Below are positions 1 through 10,537 of a stretch of 17,148 nt of DNA, piece by piece (positions within the stretch are counted from its first letter, which is position 1; each line of letters begins with the position of its first letter). The position numbers and the translations under genes were made by a program. The notes under the pieces are model-generated. The model did no database searches. It had not been told where the DNA came from and was given only the letters and a program-made list of their open reading frames with translations. This stretch comes from Echinostoma caproni (Eukaryota; Platyhelminthes; Trematoda; Plagiorchiida; Echinostomatidae): assembly GCA_900618425.1 (NCBI GenBank), contig UZAN01041711.1:38506-55653 (forward strand). Reading direction: 5' to 3'.

Positions 1-736
1 TGGGTGAGTCCAGTTGAATACCTCGATATTATTACCGTCATGATATTTCCAATATTCGGCCGTAATTTAATTTTTTTTTAAGCTGATGACATTTTCCCCT
101 GGAAAAGATTGGTCCTAATATGAAGACTTTGCACCTCACACCCTCAACCTGTTGATGTCTTTCAAAAATGATAACTAGCTCGGGGAATTTTGATCAAGCG
201 GAACGAGACCTCATGGTTCGAAAATTCTCGTTTATTCAAACACGATCTGTGCACTGCGTTTGGTTTTGTTCTTTTATCCACTGAGTTCCACCTTTTACGA
301 TGTTAATAATAAAAATGTAATCATAATATGCGGATCGAAATGAACTCTCAAGGAGTGAGGGACACGTTTAAAACGTAAGAAAATCATATGCCTCGTCAAA
401 CACCTCGAACGAGTTAAATTGGTCTACAAGATTACAACTCGGTGTTTACCGTTAATCTACTATCCCCGGCGTGGTGGCGTATTATAACGTATATTATTCA
501 CTGTATGTGTTTATAAAACCTTTTCATTGAATGAAAGGAGAGGCGTGTTTTACGGCACGTTTCTAACCGACTGTATTTTCAATTAGGATTTCAGGATGTA
601 GTTCTTATTCATATGTCAAACGTTTTATATATTTAGATTGTGCTCGGTCCATAACTGAAATTTCTAGATTTAAATAAAAACAAAAACAAGTGACTCAAAA
701 AGAGGTTGGTCTTGTCATTGAAACACTCTGCACTCT
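1..736. other. No gene recognised
   Basis: AT-rich DNA with a T9 run at 71-79. A stretch at about 174-226 resembles a degenerate tRNA-type A box and B box but cannot be folded into a tRNA by eye. No open frame of interest was seen. Confidence 0.6.
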
Positions 737-751
737 GCGAAACAGTTTCGC
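737..751. repeat. Short palindromic stem-loop
   Basis: GCGAAAC and GTTTCGC flank a single A, giving a 7-bp inverted repeat (in practice a 6-bp stem with a 3-nt loop). It follows a tandem duplication of ACTCTGC (725-738) and is the first of four closely spaced inverted repeats ending at 843. Confidence 0.5.
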
Positions 752-756
752 GTTGC

Positions 757-784
757 TTCTGGAGAGCAAATGATTTCTCCAGAG
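757..784. repeat. Inverted repeat, 10-bp stem with 8-nt loop
   Basis: TTCTGGAGAG pairs with TTCTCCAGAG around the loop CAAATGAT. Eight pairs are Watson-Crick and the two outermost and innermost positions are wobble pairs. It begins 5 nt after the previous palindrome. Its 5' arm plus loop shares GGAGAGCAAAT with the hairpin at 9076-9095. Confidence 0.55.
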
Positions 785-797
785 TTCCCCGTCACAA

Positions 798-843
798 AAC
801 CAAGTGGTTGTTCACAGAATGACTCGGCCGTTGACAACAGCCG
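798..843. repeat. Two further short inverted repeats
   Basis: AACCA and TGGTT (798-802, 805-809) form one short inverted repeat. The second is CGGC-c-GTTG-a-CAAC-a-GCCG (825-843), two 4-bp stems separated by a mismatch. Each is individually common by chance; they are listed because they continue the series that starts at 737. Confidence 0.4.
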
Positions 844-3285
844 TGAATGAGTGGAATTCAGTCTGTGTCGGATTATGCCGGATATAAGTATGTGTGAGTC
901 AGTCAAATCCGAACTCAACCTCTGATTGTGTGCTCACCGCTCACAGCTGTTGGAGTGGTTTTCAAATCAAAGGCATGTTGCTCAACGTCCAACTGGATTT
1001 CAACGAGTATGAGTCACATCGGTCGTTCTTGCGGAAATTTGACATGGATGTTTGCTTGTCCAAAGACGACTTTCATGAGGAGAACTATCTATGGAGGTTT
1101 TTATATGTTGATGTTCAGTTAATTTACACTGTATGAATATGTTGGCTTGCTGAGTCGGCTTTATTTAATGTAGTCCAGTTTGTTGCTAAGTGATAGTTCA
1201 TTTTACACAGTCAGATTCCCTCAGGCCCTAATTATGTCCCAACCCGTGTATCTATCATCATTTGGCAAATGTATTTAACAAAACTCTTTTATAATACCTA
1301 TCCACTTAGTGGGTTTCGATTTTGTCTCTAATTATGGTCATCTTATTTTCTTAACAAGCTATAATAACCTATTGGCTGTTTTGCATGGAAAATATTTTTC
1401 TTTACCATTTCTCGTATATTTTTTATGCTTTGCAGATTATGAAAAAGCGTTCATGCAAAGGCAAACAATTTGAGATTTAATCTCATTGCAAAACTGTATG
1501 CTTTAAACCGTATGTAGCGCAATATCAAATACAAGCTGGTTTTCACCACTAAATGTTTTAGCAGTGCAATTAAATGAGTGAGTGTCCTTCATTCAGAGGC
1601 ATTCAAACCCTGACACACACGCGCGAGCAGGTACATTGATTTTGCTGTTCACGTTTAAACAATTGACATCCGCTAAGAATGCCCAGCTATTTATTACTCT
1701 GTGCACAAATGTGTTGGCCGTTTCTGTGGAATGCATTTTTGACGAACTACCCGCAAAACAATCCCACCCATAAACCGTGTGGATGCTGATTACTCGGAGG
1801 ATATGAGGTGCTTCCTTTGATGCACACTACTACCATTCTGCCACGTTTAGTCTTGAAAGATTACACATCACCGCTCACTGGTCGGTGAACTGACAACGAG
1901 ATTTGACGTAATCTCTTGGGCTCCGTATGAACGGTTTTTATCATTTCTTTCGGAAAGAATTTAGGCAAATTCTTTCAAGCGTTACACCTCGAACCTATTA
2001 TAGAAATATTTCATACAATGTTGTTTTTCTCATTCGGCAAAGATTTGGAGCCAAGGCAAACACCTCTTTGATCAATCGGGCCAAACAAACTGGCAAGTGC
2101 GCATCACTGGCGTCTGTTGTTATCTGAGCTTGCAAACACCCGTCTAGTTGATTGTACTATTTATCACAATTCAATGTTCACCTATAGGTGATTGCTAATC
2201 TAGGGTGGCCAACCAAACATTCTCCGTGTGACCGACCAATTGGCATAATTGATATTATTTTTCTTGAAAGAACTGCCAGCAACAGACAAGAAAAAACGTT
2301 GTCTCAGTAAATCTCAACCCCATTCGTTTCAAATGTTCCATACATAGATTTGGGTTTATTCTCCACTTATTCAAACTCACTCCTTAGATAGTGAATCAGC
2401 CCCAATTTTCTAAGGGGTCATCCTTTTACTTACGTTCACCCAAACGATATCCTGAAAAGATCAATTATTTTTAGTTTAATCATTCACCCGAAAATAAATT
2501 TGTGTTACGTTACGCCCCAAGAGCTACTACAACAATCGGAATAGCGTTTGCAAAGCTTACATGGCAGTCTCCTCTCTAAGCAGCTGATGAACGGTTGCAC
2601 CGGGTAATCTGACCGCATGCACACCTACCATGCGAAAAGCACATTACTCTCCAAATTTTGCTGTCTGAATAGTGGGAGGCAGAATGTGTTGTATTGATCT
2701 CAAATGCATTTGACCAGAAAACTTCAAATTTACCGGACACATTTTGTGTCTCAATGAAAGTCCTGTGCGAGAACAAATGGGCATTTTTCAGCATGGCTTC
2801 TCTGTTCGGTTACTCATAATTTCGTAGCTATTTTGTTTCCCAGTTGTATTCATAAAGGCAAATATATTAGAAATTAATATGGGCTGATTACGTTGCTCGA
2901 TACTGACCTGTTTAATTGTTTATTTTTATGTTCTTTTAAAGTCGAAAGATATTTCTCATATTTTGCGCTAGAACAATTCTGAAGTCACTCATTTACAGGA
3001 ATCTAAGAGTGTTTGAAAAGTAGTAGCTTTTTGAAAATTAGAAAGATTATTTTCTTTGTTAATAATGACTTATATCACTTGGTGTTGCTGAATCTTTAAT
3101 TGCTCGTTAAATTCCAAAAATCAGTCTAAGTGCCGATCAAATACCATTCGTTTGATACAAACTACAGGAGAAATTCGGGTGGTCGCGTTGGTGCGATACG
3201 AAAAACAAGTATCCGAGTGATGCAACGGCGAACAACATCACCTGATCTGAAAATGATCACGGGGGTAAAATCTTCGTTTGACTAG
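844..3285. other. No gene recognised
   Basis: Only short open frames occur. The most coding-like is an ATG frame of 66 codons at 1927-2127 (+) beginning MNGFYHFFRKEFRQIL, which I do not recognise and which is within chance length. A short CA/CG-rich patch lies near 1612-1626. Confidence 0.5.
1868..1888. repeat. Inverted repeat, 6-bp stem
   Basis: TCACCG and CGGTGA flank a 9-nt loop. Stems of this size are expected by chance in a window this long, so no function is implied. Confidence 0.3.
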
Positions 3286-3330
3286 ATTATTATCATTATT
3301 ATCATTGTCATTATCATCATCATCATGATC
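3286..3330. repeat. Imperfect ATT/ATC trinucleotide microsatellite
   Basis: This is a run of ATT and ATC triplets (ATTATTATC, ATTATTATC, then ATCATCATC) with a few interruptions such as ATTGTC. TGATCAC occurs just before the tract (3254-3260), at its right edge (from 3326) and again at 3344-3350. CATGATCACC is repeated exactly at 3324-3333 and 3342-3351. It lies in no supported gene. Confidence 0.85.
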
Positions 3331-4773
3331 ACCTTATTTGCCATGATCACCGCTGCCGATGAATAACTTCAGCTCATAATTTTGTGTTATAAGAATTTCG
3401 CGATACTAATATTATGTTTGTCAAACAAAAGACAGTAAATCCGAATCAAACCGGGCCGAAGAATTGTTTACTCCACAAGTTTCCAAAATGAAATATATTG
3501 CACTGTCGGCAGGAATGCCTCGCTGGGTTCGCTCTCTCTTTGTACTATACTAGGAAACTGCATAATATCCTTACTAATTAGATTAAACCTGGAATCTTGA
3601 CGAGCTAAGAGTTCAACTGGGATTCGGAAATGCCTTGGGTATTGTTCAATTCGAGAAGCATGATGTATCCACCGTGTAATCTCCAGATCGCAGAGACAAC
3701 CCCCTGCTGATGCCAAGCCTCAACGGTATTCGCGCTCGCCTCACACGGCTGGTTCCGGTTTATTGAGGTGCAGATTCTTATTGCCTGAAATGAGTACAGG
3801 TTTCCATTTCGTGTAGTTCACGGCAACTATGAAAAAAGACAGAGTTTATCTGAAACATATGGATTTCTTGTCAATATATGTGATGCTAGATTTTAAAAAG
3901 ATGCTCCGAAACACAAAACACTTTTACATTAACTTCCACAAATCTCATTCTGATTCCAATAATCTTCATCCGATCGAGTGAGATCTTCTTTTAGCTAAAC
4001 GCCATTCAGCTTGAATAATCCTCAAGAACGCATATCAACGGCTTTCAATTTTGGTAGGTCTCGATAACGGAATCCAAAATATTATTTTACAAGGATAAAC
4101 CAAAGTTTTTGAATATATCTATGTTCGAGTAGCTTTAACAAGTAAATCGCAGAATTCAATACCTGCTCTATTCTATGGAGTAGTCTAAATGGCATGATAT
4201 ATATGTATTTGTTGCTCAAACAGTTCAATCACTTTAGTACCAAATGGTCAAGTTAGTCTCAAGCCACACAGCGATTGTACTCTTTCAAAATTCACCAAAC
4301 GTGAAGAGCAAATACGAACTAAAAATAAAGCAAAGCCAAATTAGAACCCCTCTTTCCATTTACCTTAGAAACAGGATATCTTTTATAAATTTGCTCAGGT
4401 TTTGTGAAATTGTTTAATAAAGAAATAAGGTAACTTTACCGTTACGTTTTTAATTGTCTTTAATTTGTTGTCTGTTGAGTAGATTGTGTGATTCGTGTGA
4501 GATTCAAAGCTAGTTGCTTGTCAGAATTTAGTTCCGGATGCGATCTCTTCGGGCAAACAGAAAGACTAACGGCATATACCTCTGTCTGACCGAAACTGAC
4601 AGAGTTTTGTTTAGCCTCCGCTCTAAACCGCCCTTTTGATATGCTCAGCAAAGTTGACTGTGGACGCGTATGCTTCATTGCTTGGGTGCTGCAAGATACT
4701 AAAATCTGAAAATCAAGGTTTTTCAACTATCCATGGTCGTGATTAAAGCCGCTGTTCACTGAACGACAAGGGA
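3331..4773. other. No gene recognised
   Basis: A minus-strand open frame at 3716-3468 (82 codons, TTG-led, no early ATG) translates to a plausible-looking but unrecognised sequence beginning LASAGGCLCDLEITRW. It might be a decayed repeat. Another unrecognised minus frame lies at 4726-4460. Neither exceeds chance expectation. Confidence 0.5.
4580..4604. repeat. Inverted repeat, 7-bp stem
   Basis: CTCTGTC and GACAGAG flank an 11-nt loop. About ten stems of this length with short loops would be expected by chance here, so this is structural description only. Confidence 0.35.
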
Positions 4774-5091
4774 ATGGGGAGAAAACGCAAAACCAGTTGC
4801 TACATTGATGATCTACTCATAGAATATTGTCAGGTTGATCAGCTATTGATGGCAGGGTATCATTCCGGTGCTCTGCGAAAGCCGTTTCCAACTCTTTCCC
4901 GCACACTTATCCATAATGGTCATAATGGTCTGAGTCGTTTGCCTCAGGCAGGTTGGGTATATCAGATAGAATACTATTTGAGTTTAAGGGAGCGTGAAAT
5001 CGAAGACAATCGCGGATTCCACGTTGGGGCATTTGGGGGCATTATTATTTGCATTGATAAAACCGGTCGAATGAACAGTGCATTGCTATGA
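4774..5091 (+). other. Unrecognised ATG-started open frame, hypothetical
   Basis: The 105-codon frame starts at ATG in a good context (GGAATGG) and ends at TGA. It begins with a basic stretch (MGRKRKTSCY) and contains an imperfect short duplication IHNGHNG from a tandem AATGGTCAT. Later come WVYQIEYYLSLREREIEDNR and a short hydrophobic glycine-rich stretch, GAFGGIIICI. I do not recognise the protein. About two frames of this length are expected by chance in the window. No supporting splice or polyadenylation signals were identified. Treat it as a weak candidate only. Confidence 0.12.
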
Positions 5092-6378
5092 AGAAACGAA
5101 ATCAGGTAATCATGGGGTGAACATGAAAAGTCTGATTTCCTCAATAGGATACACGCCAGACTCCATTTTTCACAACCAAATTGTTGTGCCACACTGAAGT
5201 AATGATCAGGTGACTATCAACGAAATTGCAATGCCTGCCATTTCATAACAAACTTCGAGAGTCACCATTTTACTAAATTTCTTCTCTCACAAAATATCCT
5301 TGCGATTATTGTTTTAGATATAAATTTTAATTTTACAGGTAGGTTAAGGGAAACGGTTGTCGACGGCTGAACACGCCATTTGGACAAAAAGGAATTACTA
5401 ATTATTGTCAACCTTGGTCCTAGCTGATCGATACAGTGCTAGCACAGACACACACAGCTTCCAGACACAATGGGTCCGCGGTTTCCAATCGCATTGATAA
5501 GCTTGGCTGAGAACGAAGCTTGGGTTCGGTGCTTTTCAAGTGACTGTCGGTTGGCTGACTGAACTCGGAATTGTACGTGTGAGTGTATTTCCAAGCAAAG
5601 CCGATTCTGATGAATATGAATTGACCATCTCGATTGATCCATTTTCTATTCCGTTTCCTTTGCATATCCGTTTTAATTTCTTGTTTGATCCAAATGCATA
5701 ATTCTCTTATTGGATATTAAGTAGGCATTTCCAGCTTTCTTTCCCCCACGGTCAATCGGTTTTCATTGCGTAACTGTTTCTATGCCAGCATGTCTATTTT
5801 GTGACTCTTTGAAATCATTAGTCTCCCTTCCTTCCCCCCAATTATTCGTTTATCCATCTTTGAATGACTTTGATATGAACTCAACAACCAATTTTTCTCT
5901 ATTTGAATCAATTTAATTATGTAAATGATTATATATAAGGCAGTCTGCTTATGACATACGTACCTATTAAGCTGATTGAGAGCACGAGAAATCAATGCCT
6001 ACTGTCAATTCTGTTCATTGCGTTTTACTATTTTCATTCAAACACAGACATATCGCTGGTTCTACATAAAGATTCACTAATATCCGTGGGTTCAAGGTAG
6101 GTTTCACATTTGATCAAATATCCCCCAGTGCATGACAAGATCACTAGTTGACGTGAATTAAGATTTCGCCACCCGTAAACATTCGCTGCAAGTGACGCGT
6201 TTGAACACTTGTGTCGTTAGGAAAGATCTGCATCTCTCAACCCCCCTGGCTGTTTCCTTTTAACCGTTACTTCGGCCTCGGCCCTCCAAATTAAACATAC
6301 AACTTAACTTCAGTAGAATTGTGGCTTTACTGTCCTCTCCGCGTACTGCTGTACCTATTCAATTAGAGTCCTGTCTAG
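5092..6378. other. No gene recognised
   Basis: Pyrimidine-rich and AT-rich patches occur, including an acceptor-like TTTTAATTTTACAG ending near 5338, but no frame could be attached to them. Open frames here are short and overlap one another on the same strand. Confidence 0.5.
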
Positions 6379-6897
6379 ATCCCAATCTTTAGTTCCGAAG
6401 CCTCGGTTCATTCTCTTTCATCACAAAACTGCAAGCTTATTTGGTATGAGGTAGGACTTTTCTGCTTTTTGCGATATTCAATTTCCCCATATCAAATTGT
6501 TTTATTTGAATGTGACAGTCACGTTTACCTCGAGATAAAAAGCCAACCTTCAAATGGACACCGCTTGTTTTTCTCGACCAGATATGAATTCGGAAACCTG
6601 TGTATCGCACGGAAACCACAAAATCCATACATAGTGAGCTTTGACCGTCGTGATACACATGAAAAGAGCGCGATTATTGAACGCATCTCGTTAATAAATC
6701 ACGATAAGATTTCCTTAACCTCTGCAAGGTACCTTTTGCTGCTCAGACAACTGATATCAAGTCAGATGCACAGATGTAAGCCGAAGAAACAAGGAAACCG
6801 GAATCTTAAGTTGATTCCTATCGAAAGCTGGCATCAGGTTGTTACTGTTGTTGATGTTGTTTCTAGTTCGGGGATATATTTTATGGTGTTTTATTGA
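6379..6897 (+). other. Unrecognised 172-codon open frame, possible exon or decayed coding sequence
   Basis: The frame is open from just after TAG (6376-6378) to TGA (6895-6897). I do not recognise the translation. The first in-frame ATG is at 6766, near the end, so this is not a complete intronless gene starting with methionine. It would have to be an internal exon, a decayed element or chance. The composition is mixed and globular-looking, with hydrophobic strands (SPYQIVLFECDSHVYLEI) and a basic stretch MHRCKPKKQGNR near the end. No signal peptide, repeat or known motif is visible. A possible acceptor TGACAG ends at about 6517, and a possible donor AAG|GTACCT lies near 6729. Assuming independent bases at 60% AT, I estimate about 0.03 frames this long across both strands of a window this size, which is why it is listed. 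The N at 6936 lies downstream and does not affect it. Confidence 0.25.
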
Positions 6898-7138
6898 TCT
6901 TAACGCCCGGGGTAAATGCATGATGAGGTCTGTTANAGGCATTAAACGATACAAAACAAAATCGAAAGCGGAACGGTTTTGGACTGGCGCCATGCATAAA
7001 CTCGACCGTTTGCATGGTGAATATTAAAAATGTTTTCTTCCCGGGAAAATCTAATCTGTGCGCGTCCACTTGGTTATGTTTTCTGTATACATTGTAGTAA
7101 ATTATGCATAATCGCCTTCATTGACTTCGTCGTACAGG

Positions 7139-7170
7139 AGCAAATGCCACCCCGGAAAGGGGTCTTTGCT
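7139..7170. repeat. Two-part stem-loop (6 bp plus 5 bp)
   Basis: The outer arms AGCAAA and TTTGCT enclose inner arms ACCCC and GGGGT around the loop GGAAA. A 4-nt/1-nt asymmetric bulge (TGCC opposite C) separates the two helices. The GC-rich inner helix would be stable in RNA. It sits in otherwise unassigned DNA with no coding context. Confidence 0.5.
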
Positions 7171-9056
7171 GTCAGCACGTGAGTGGCTACCTCCGGGAAT
7201 AATGTCATCAGTTGACATTTGCCTGGAACCGAATTGAGTGGGAGGGAAGTAGGCTGGGAGTTTAAGGTAGAGCTAAATTGGCTGGAAGTTGTTTCGAAAT
7301 TCCCAAGCAGTCATAGACTCACTTGGCTAAATCCGGATTTCTGATCTGAATTCTTAATTTGACAGAGAAAAATGTTTATCGTTGGTTGAAAACCACTTTT
7401 ACGGATCTCTATTGAACTTACTAATTTAGAAATCTGTCTGTTTATTAAAGTATTCTTTATGCCGCTTATATTTTGGGGAAGCCAAGATAGTCAGTGAACC
7501 TCAGTCATGACGAAATTTACTCAAAAATTAATGTTAGTTATCACATCAAACATTGAGTTCAATCATCACATTTGATTAGTAAATTGCGTTTTATTCAAAA
7601 ACAATGACAAAACTTCCTTCAGTGAAATATCCTACATAATAATATCTGTCATTAAATTTAATTCAAAATCCGTGTTTTATTATTTTATAGTCACGAAAAT
7701 CACTGCAGCATTTAGTGCAAAGTAGCCCGCGGTCATTCAACTGCTGATTTTAAACCATGAAGTCACTCTCGAGTAAAGAGTCAAGGTTGCCTAACGTTAC
7801 ATACGGTAGTTGAGATCTCATTACTTTGAGGCATCATTCCAAAACTGACGCATTATCTTCTGATAGTCGCATCTGCGAATTCAACCTACCTTCGATTAGA
7901 ACATAATTCGGTGGTTTGGACACAGTGTACTTTTGTGTTTCATTGTTCACAGTAATCCGCATGCTCATTATCATTCTGTCTAACAAAAAGATGTCTATAT
8001 TATACATCCTGTGTAGTTCAGAGCCTTACTTTACTCATGGCAACGATGACTAAACATCACCGCACGGTAAGAGGGCTTTTGTTGTCTCATTTGAGTCTAT
8101 TCCTAGAAGTGGATAAAGTTTAGTGAGCCTTTCCAGACTGGGAAACTTCAAGCTGAGCATCATGATATTCCAATCTGCATTTCCATGTGAACTGAAAAAT
8201 AAAAATTAGCTTATCAATCATAGTGATATTAAAATGGAACTTGTGTGCAGTTGCAACTTGTCGGTAACACAAATAAACCTTGTTCAAGATACTAAACATT
8301 TGGTCAAAAAATACAGTACCTTATGGCTTTCAGATTCCGATAACACTTCCTGAAACCATCGGAATCAGTATTGTTTTAGTTTGACTGATCAACTAATTTT
8401 GTTCTATTTTTTGAAAAATAAACCTGGGAGAACGAAAATGTAAAAATTGTGATATGTTATTCTTATGTGATAAACATGGTTGATGTATTTCAAAGTTTGG
8501 TAGAACCAACTACAGTGGTTCAACGGAGAACAATTGTGGGATCAGGAGGGAGGAATCCGGTTCTCGGCAGTTTCACTGTTCCCGTCAGAAAGTTTTGTAC
8601 TTAATAATATTCCGTTATGTAACTTAATTAACATCGCCCCACCAAATACCAAGAGCGTGGAATTCGTGTTACGTAACAACGGTTTGAACGAAAATTGTGG
8701 ATCAACGATATGTTCAGTTGTCATGACGTTTCGCGATTGATGACTCTGGATTTCTCTGATCAAACTGACCTCAAAGACTGTATTGCGTCATTGATTGATT
8801 GTACCAACAACTTTTGAATGTGTTCAAACATTCATTGCGACAGGTGAATTCATTCTGTCAGTGTAAGTGTCACTGAAACTACAGGTGAACCAGTAGACAA
8901 CATGTGAATCAGAATTGTTAGGCTGAGTCACTCTTAAATGTGAGTCTGAGGAAGGCGCTTTTCTTCGGTATTTCGCAGACAGAATCAACCGGTAACGTAC
9001 GCAGATCAGTACATTTATCGGGATAACCATTAGCCAGTGGCGTCCTTCGGATAAAT

Positions 9057-9076
9057 GACACTTTTTGAAAAGTGTC
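9057..9076. repeat. Near-perfect 9-bp palindrome
   Basis: GACACTTTT and AAAAGTGTC flank 2 nt (TG). It abuts a second stem-loop that begins at its last base. Confidence 0.55.
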
Positions 9077-9095
9077 AGGAGAGCAAATACTCCTG
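9076..9095. repeat. Inverted repeat, 6-bp stem with 8-nt loop
   Basis: CAGGAG and CTCCTG flank AGCAAATA. It is directly adjacent to the 9-bp palindrome at 9057-9076, and its 5' arm and loop resemble those of the hairpin at 757-784. Confidence 0.5.
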
Positions 9096-10121
9096 GCACG
9101 ATAACATACATTCAGTAGCAATGTTAGGTTTGCAAACAGGCTAAAAGATTGCCGTTGTTGTTGATATCGGTATTGCTGCGGTTCAGATGACGTTCATGAA
9201 CGATGTGTTGGGTAAGCTATCCCATAGTTCGTCTGCGTCCCTCAGTAGTACAAAAGATCACATTTTCTAGATCGGCTGTGGAAGATCGAAACCAGACAGG
9301 GTAAGCAAACTGTTGTCAATTTTGATAACAAATAGATCGGCTTCTTCAATGTGACGGACGGCATTTGATACGTCTGTCGGTATTTTGTTAAGCACTTTGA
9401 CCCGGCCCTTGTTTATTTGATGACATGTGTCCTCAAGGTGTTAAAACACCCTAATTTTGGTTAATTTCCCTATACTCGTACGCAACATGGCTGCTTTATC
9501 CTTCTTGGTTCTTTGCAGCAATTGCTTGATTGTCCTTTCTATGCTAAGTGTTAAACTGGAGCCAATTATCTGGTTAATGGTGTTCTCTGTTAGAGACATC
9601 TAATTGCGCAACGTCAAAACTTTCGCACACCATTTTTAGTGAAATCAAACAGCGCCTTTGTGCTCAAAGTAATGAACACAAGCTTGACATCAGGTCGAGT
9701 GCTCCAGTGAACCTCATAAAGCTACATCATCGATCACTCTGATCTTGCCATCTTTTCAATTTCTTACTCTCTTGTTTTTTGTGACCGCTTTACAAGTTAC
9801 CTACACTTTTGTTATGATACCTGTTTTATCCAAAAAGCGAAGTGTACCCGTTCCGAGCTCGTCTTTCTTGGCACACAATGTTGACAGCTTCCACGTAAAA
9901 AGGAACGCATTATTAGAATTTTCAAGTACACTGCAGTGCAAACAATTTCTAAACCCCCGGAGGATGAACTTCTTATATTTAGTTGTATATAAACTCGCTC
10001 TCCGCTTGACAAGAAAAGCAGCCGTGAGATCTGACAATCGCTCATGGGGATATATATTTATCTAGGACCATTAACCCAACAATAAATGCCTCGAAGTTCT
10101 TTCGAATGTATAACCGTATCC

Positions 10122-10161
10122 CTGATGAGCAACCATAGTGCAGCAGGTTGTACCTCATCAG
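10122..10161. repeat. Strong stem-loop, 13 paired bases with one 3-nt bulge
   Basis: CTGATGAG pairs with CTCATCAG (8 bp) and continues as CAACC with GGTTG (5 bp) around an 11-nt loop. TAC is bulged on the 3' side. It is the best inverted repeat I found in the window. It contains CTGATGA on both strands but lacks the GAAA box needed for a hammerhead ribozyme. No gene is nearby. Confidence 0.6.
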
Positions 10162-10474
10162 CGCAAAGCTTGTTAAACAGTCTTCCATAGGGATGCCTCC
10201 GACTGTCCTCGCCCTTTAAATGGTGACATTTGTAATTACTGTTTGTTCTTATTTACCTCTTATCACCATCAGCATATAAATGCACGCGTTTGGGCTCGCA
10301 GTTAGATTTCTTGCAAACTAAGAACTTTTGGATCTGATCGGTACAAGCGCCAATGCTAAATTGATTATATTTACTGTGCTACTGGTGACCATTTTCCATT
10401 GGGGTAGTTAAATTTTTCACCATCATTTTTCTGGGCAATGTCGTGCTTTGTGCGAGATAAAGGTGATGTGACTG

Positions 10475-10537
10475 CTGATTACTCACTTGTGGTGATGTAG
10501 AGAGTGATTGCTCCAATTGACACAAATCGGTAATCAG
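10475..10537. repeat. Nested inverted repeat
   Basis: CTGATTAC (10475-10482) pairs with GTAATCAG (10530-10537). TTGTG (10487-10491) pairs with CACAA (10521-10525), leaving a symmetric 4x4 internal loop. The apical part is about 29 nt. It could be a remnant of a small palindromic element or chance. Confidence 0.35.

Larger units (their letters stand above)
6898..10121. other. No gene recognised; contains one ambiguous base
   Basis: The single N is at 6936. Stem-loops at 7139-7170 and 9057-9095 are listed separately. The open frames at 8534-8740 (+), 9111-8824 (-) and 9745-10065 (+, TTG-led, hydrophobic start) are unrecognised and within chance length. Confidence 0.5.

Noticed and set aside
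82..120. CTGATGA followed by GGAAAA, reminiscent of a hammerhead ribozyme core
   Set aside because: The stretch between CTGATGA and GAAA pairs for at most two bases (CA/TG), and no stem III with a cleavage-site UH was found. Other CTGATGA sites (2583, 5605, 10122, 16003 and the reverse-strand copy near 7207) lack a usable GAAA box.
174..226. tRNA-like A box (TAGCTCGGGG) and B box (GGTTCGAAAAT)
   Set aside because: Both boxes are degenerate and no cloverleaf with acceptor and anticodon stems could be drawn. The inverted match GAATTTT/AAAATTC runs across the supposed T arm.
764..9089. Recurrent GAGCAAAT (near 764, 4305, 7138, 9081 and reverse strand near 4391)
   Set aside because: More than the roughly 0.5 expected for a given 8-mer, but picked after the fact from tens of thousands of possible 8-mers, so not significant on its own.
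9650..9690. Plus-strand QRLCAQSNEH, resembling the CAQKQ tail of PLE proteins
   Set aside because: Only LCAQ matches; neither the upstream translation nor the following residues fit a GIY-YIG C-terminus.
9745..10065. 106-codon frame with a hydrophobic start like a signal peptide
   Set aside because: It begins with TTG rather than ATG, its length is within chance expectation, and T-rich DNA readily encodes Leu/Phe-rich starts.
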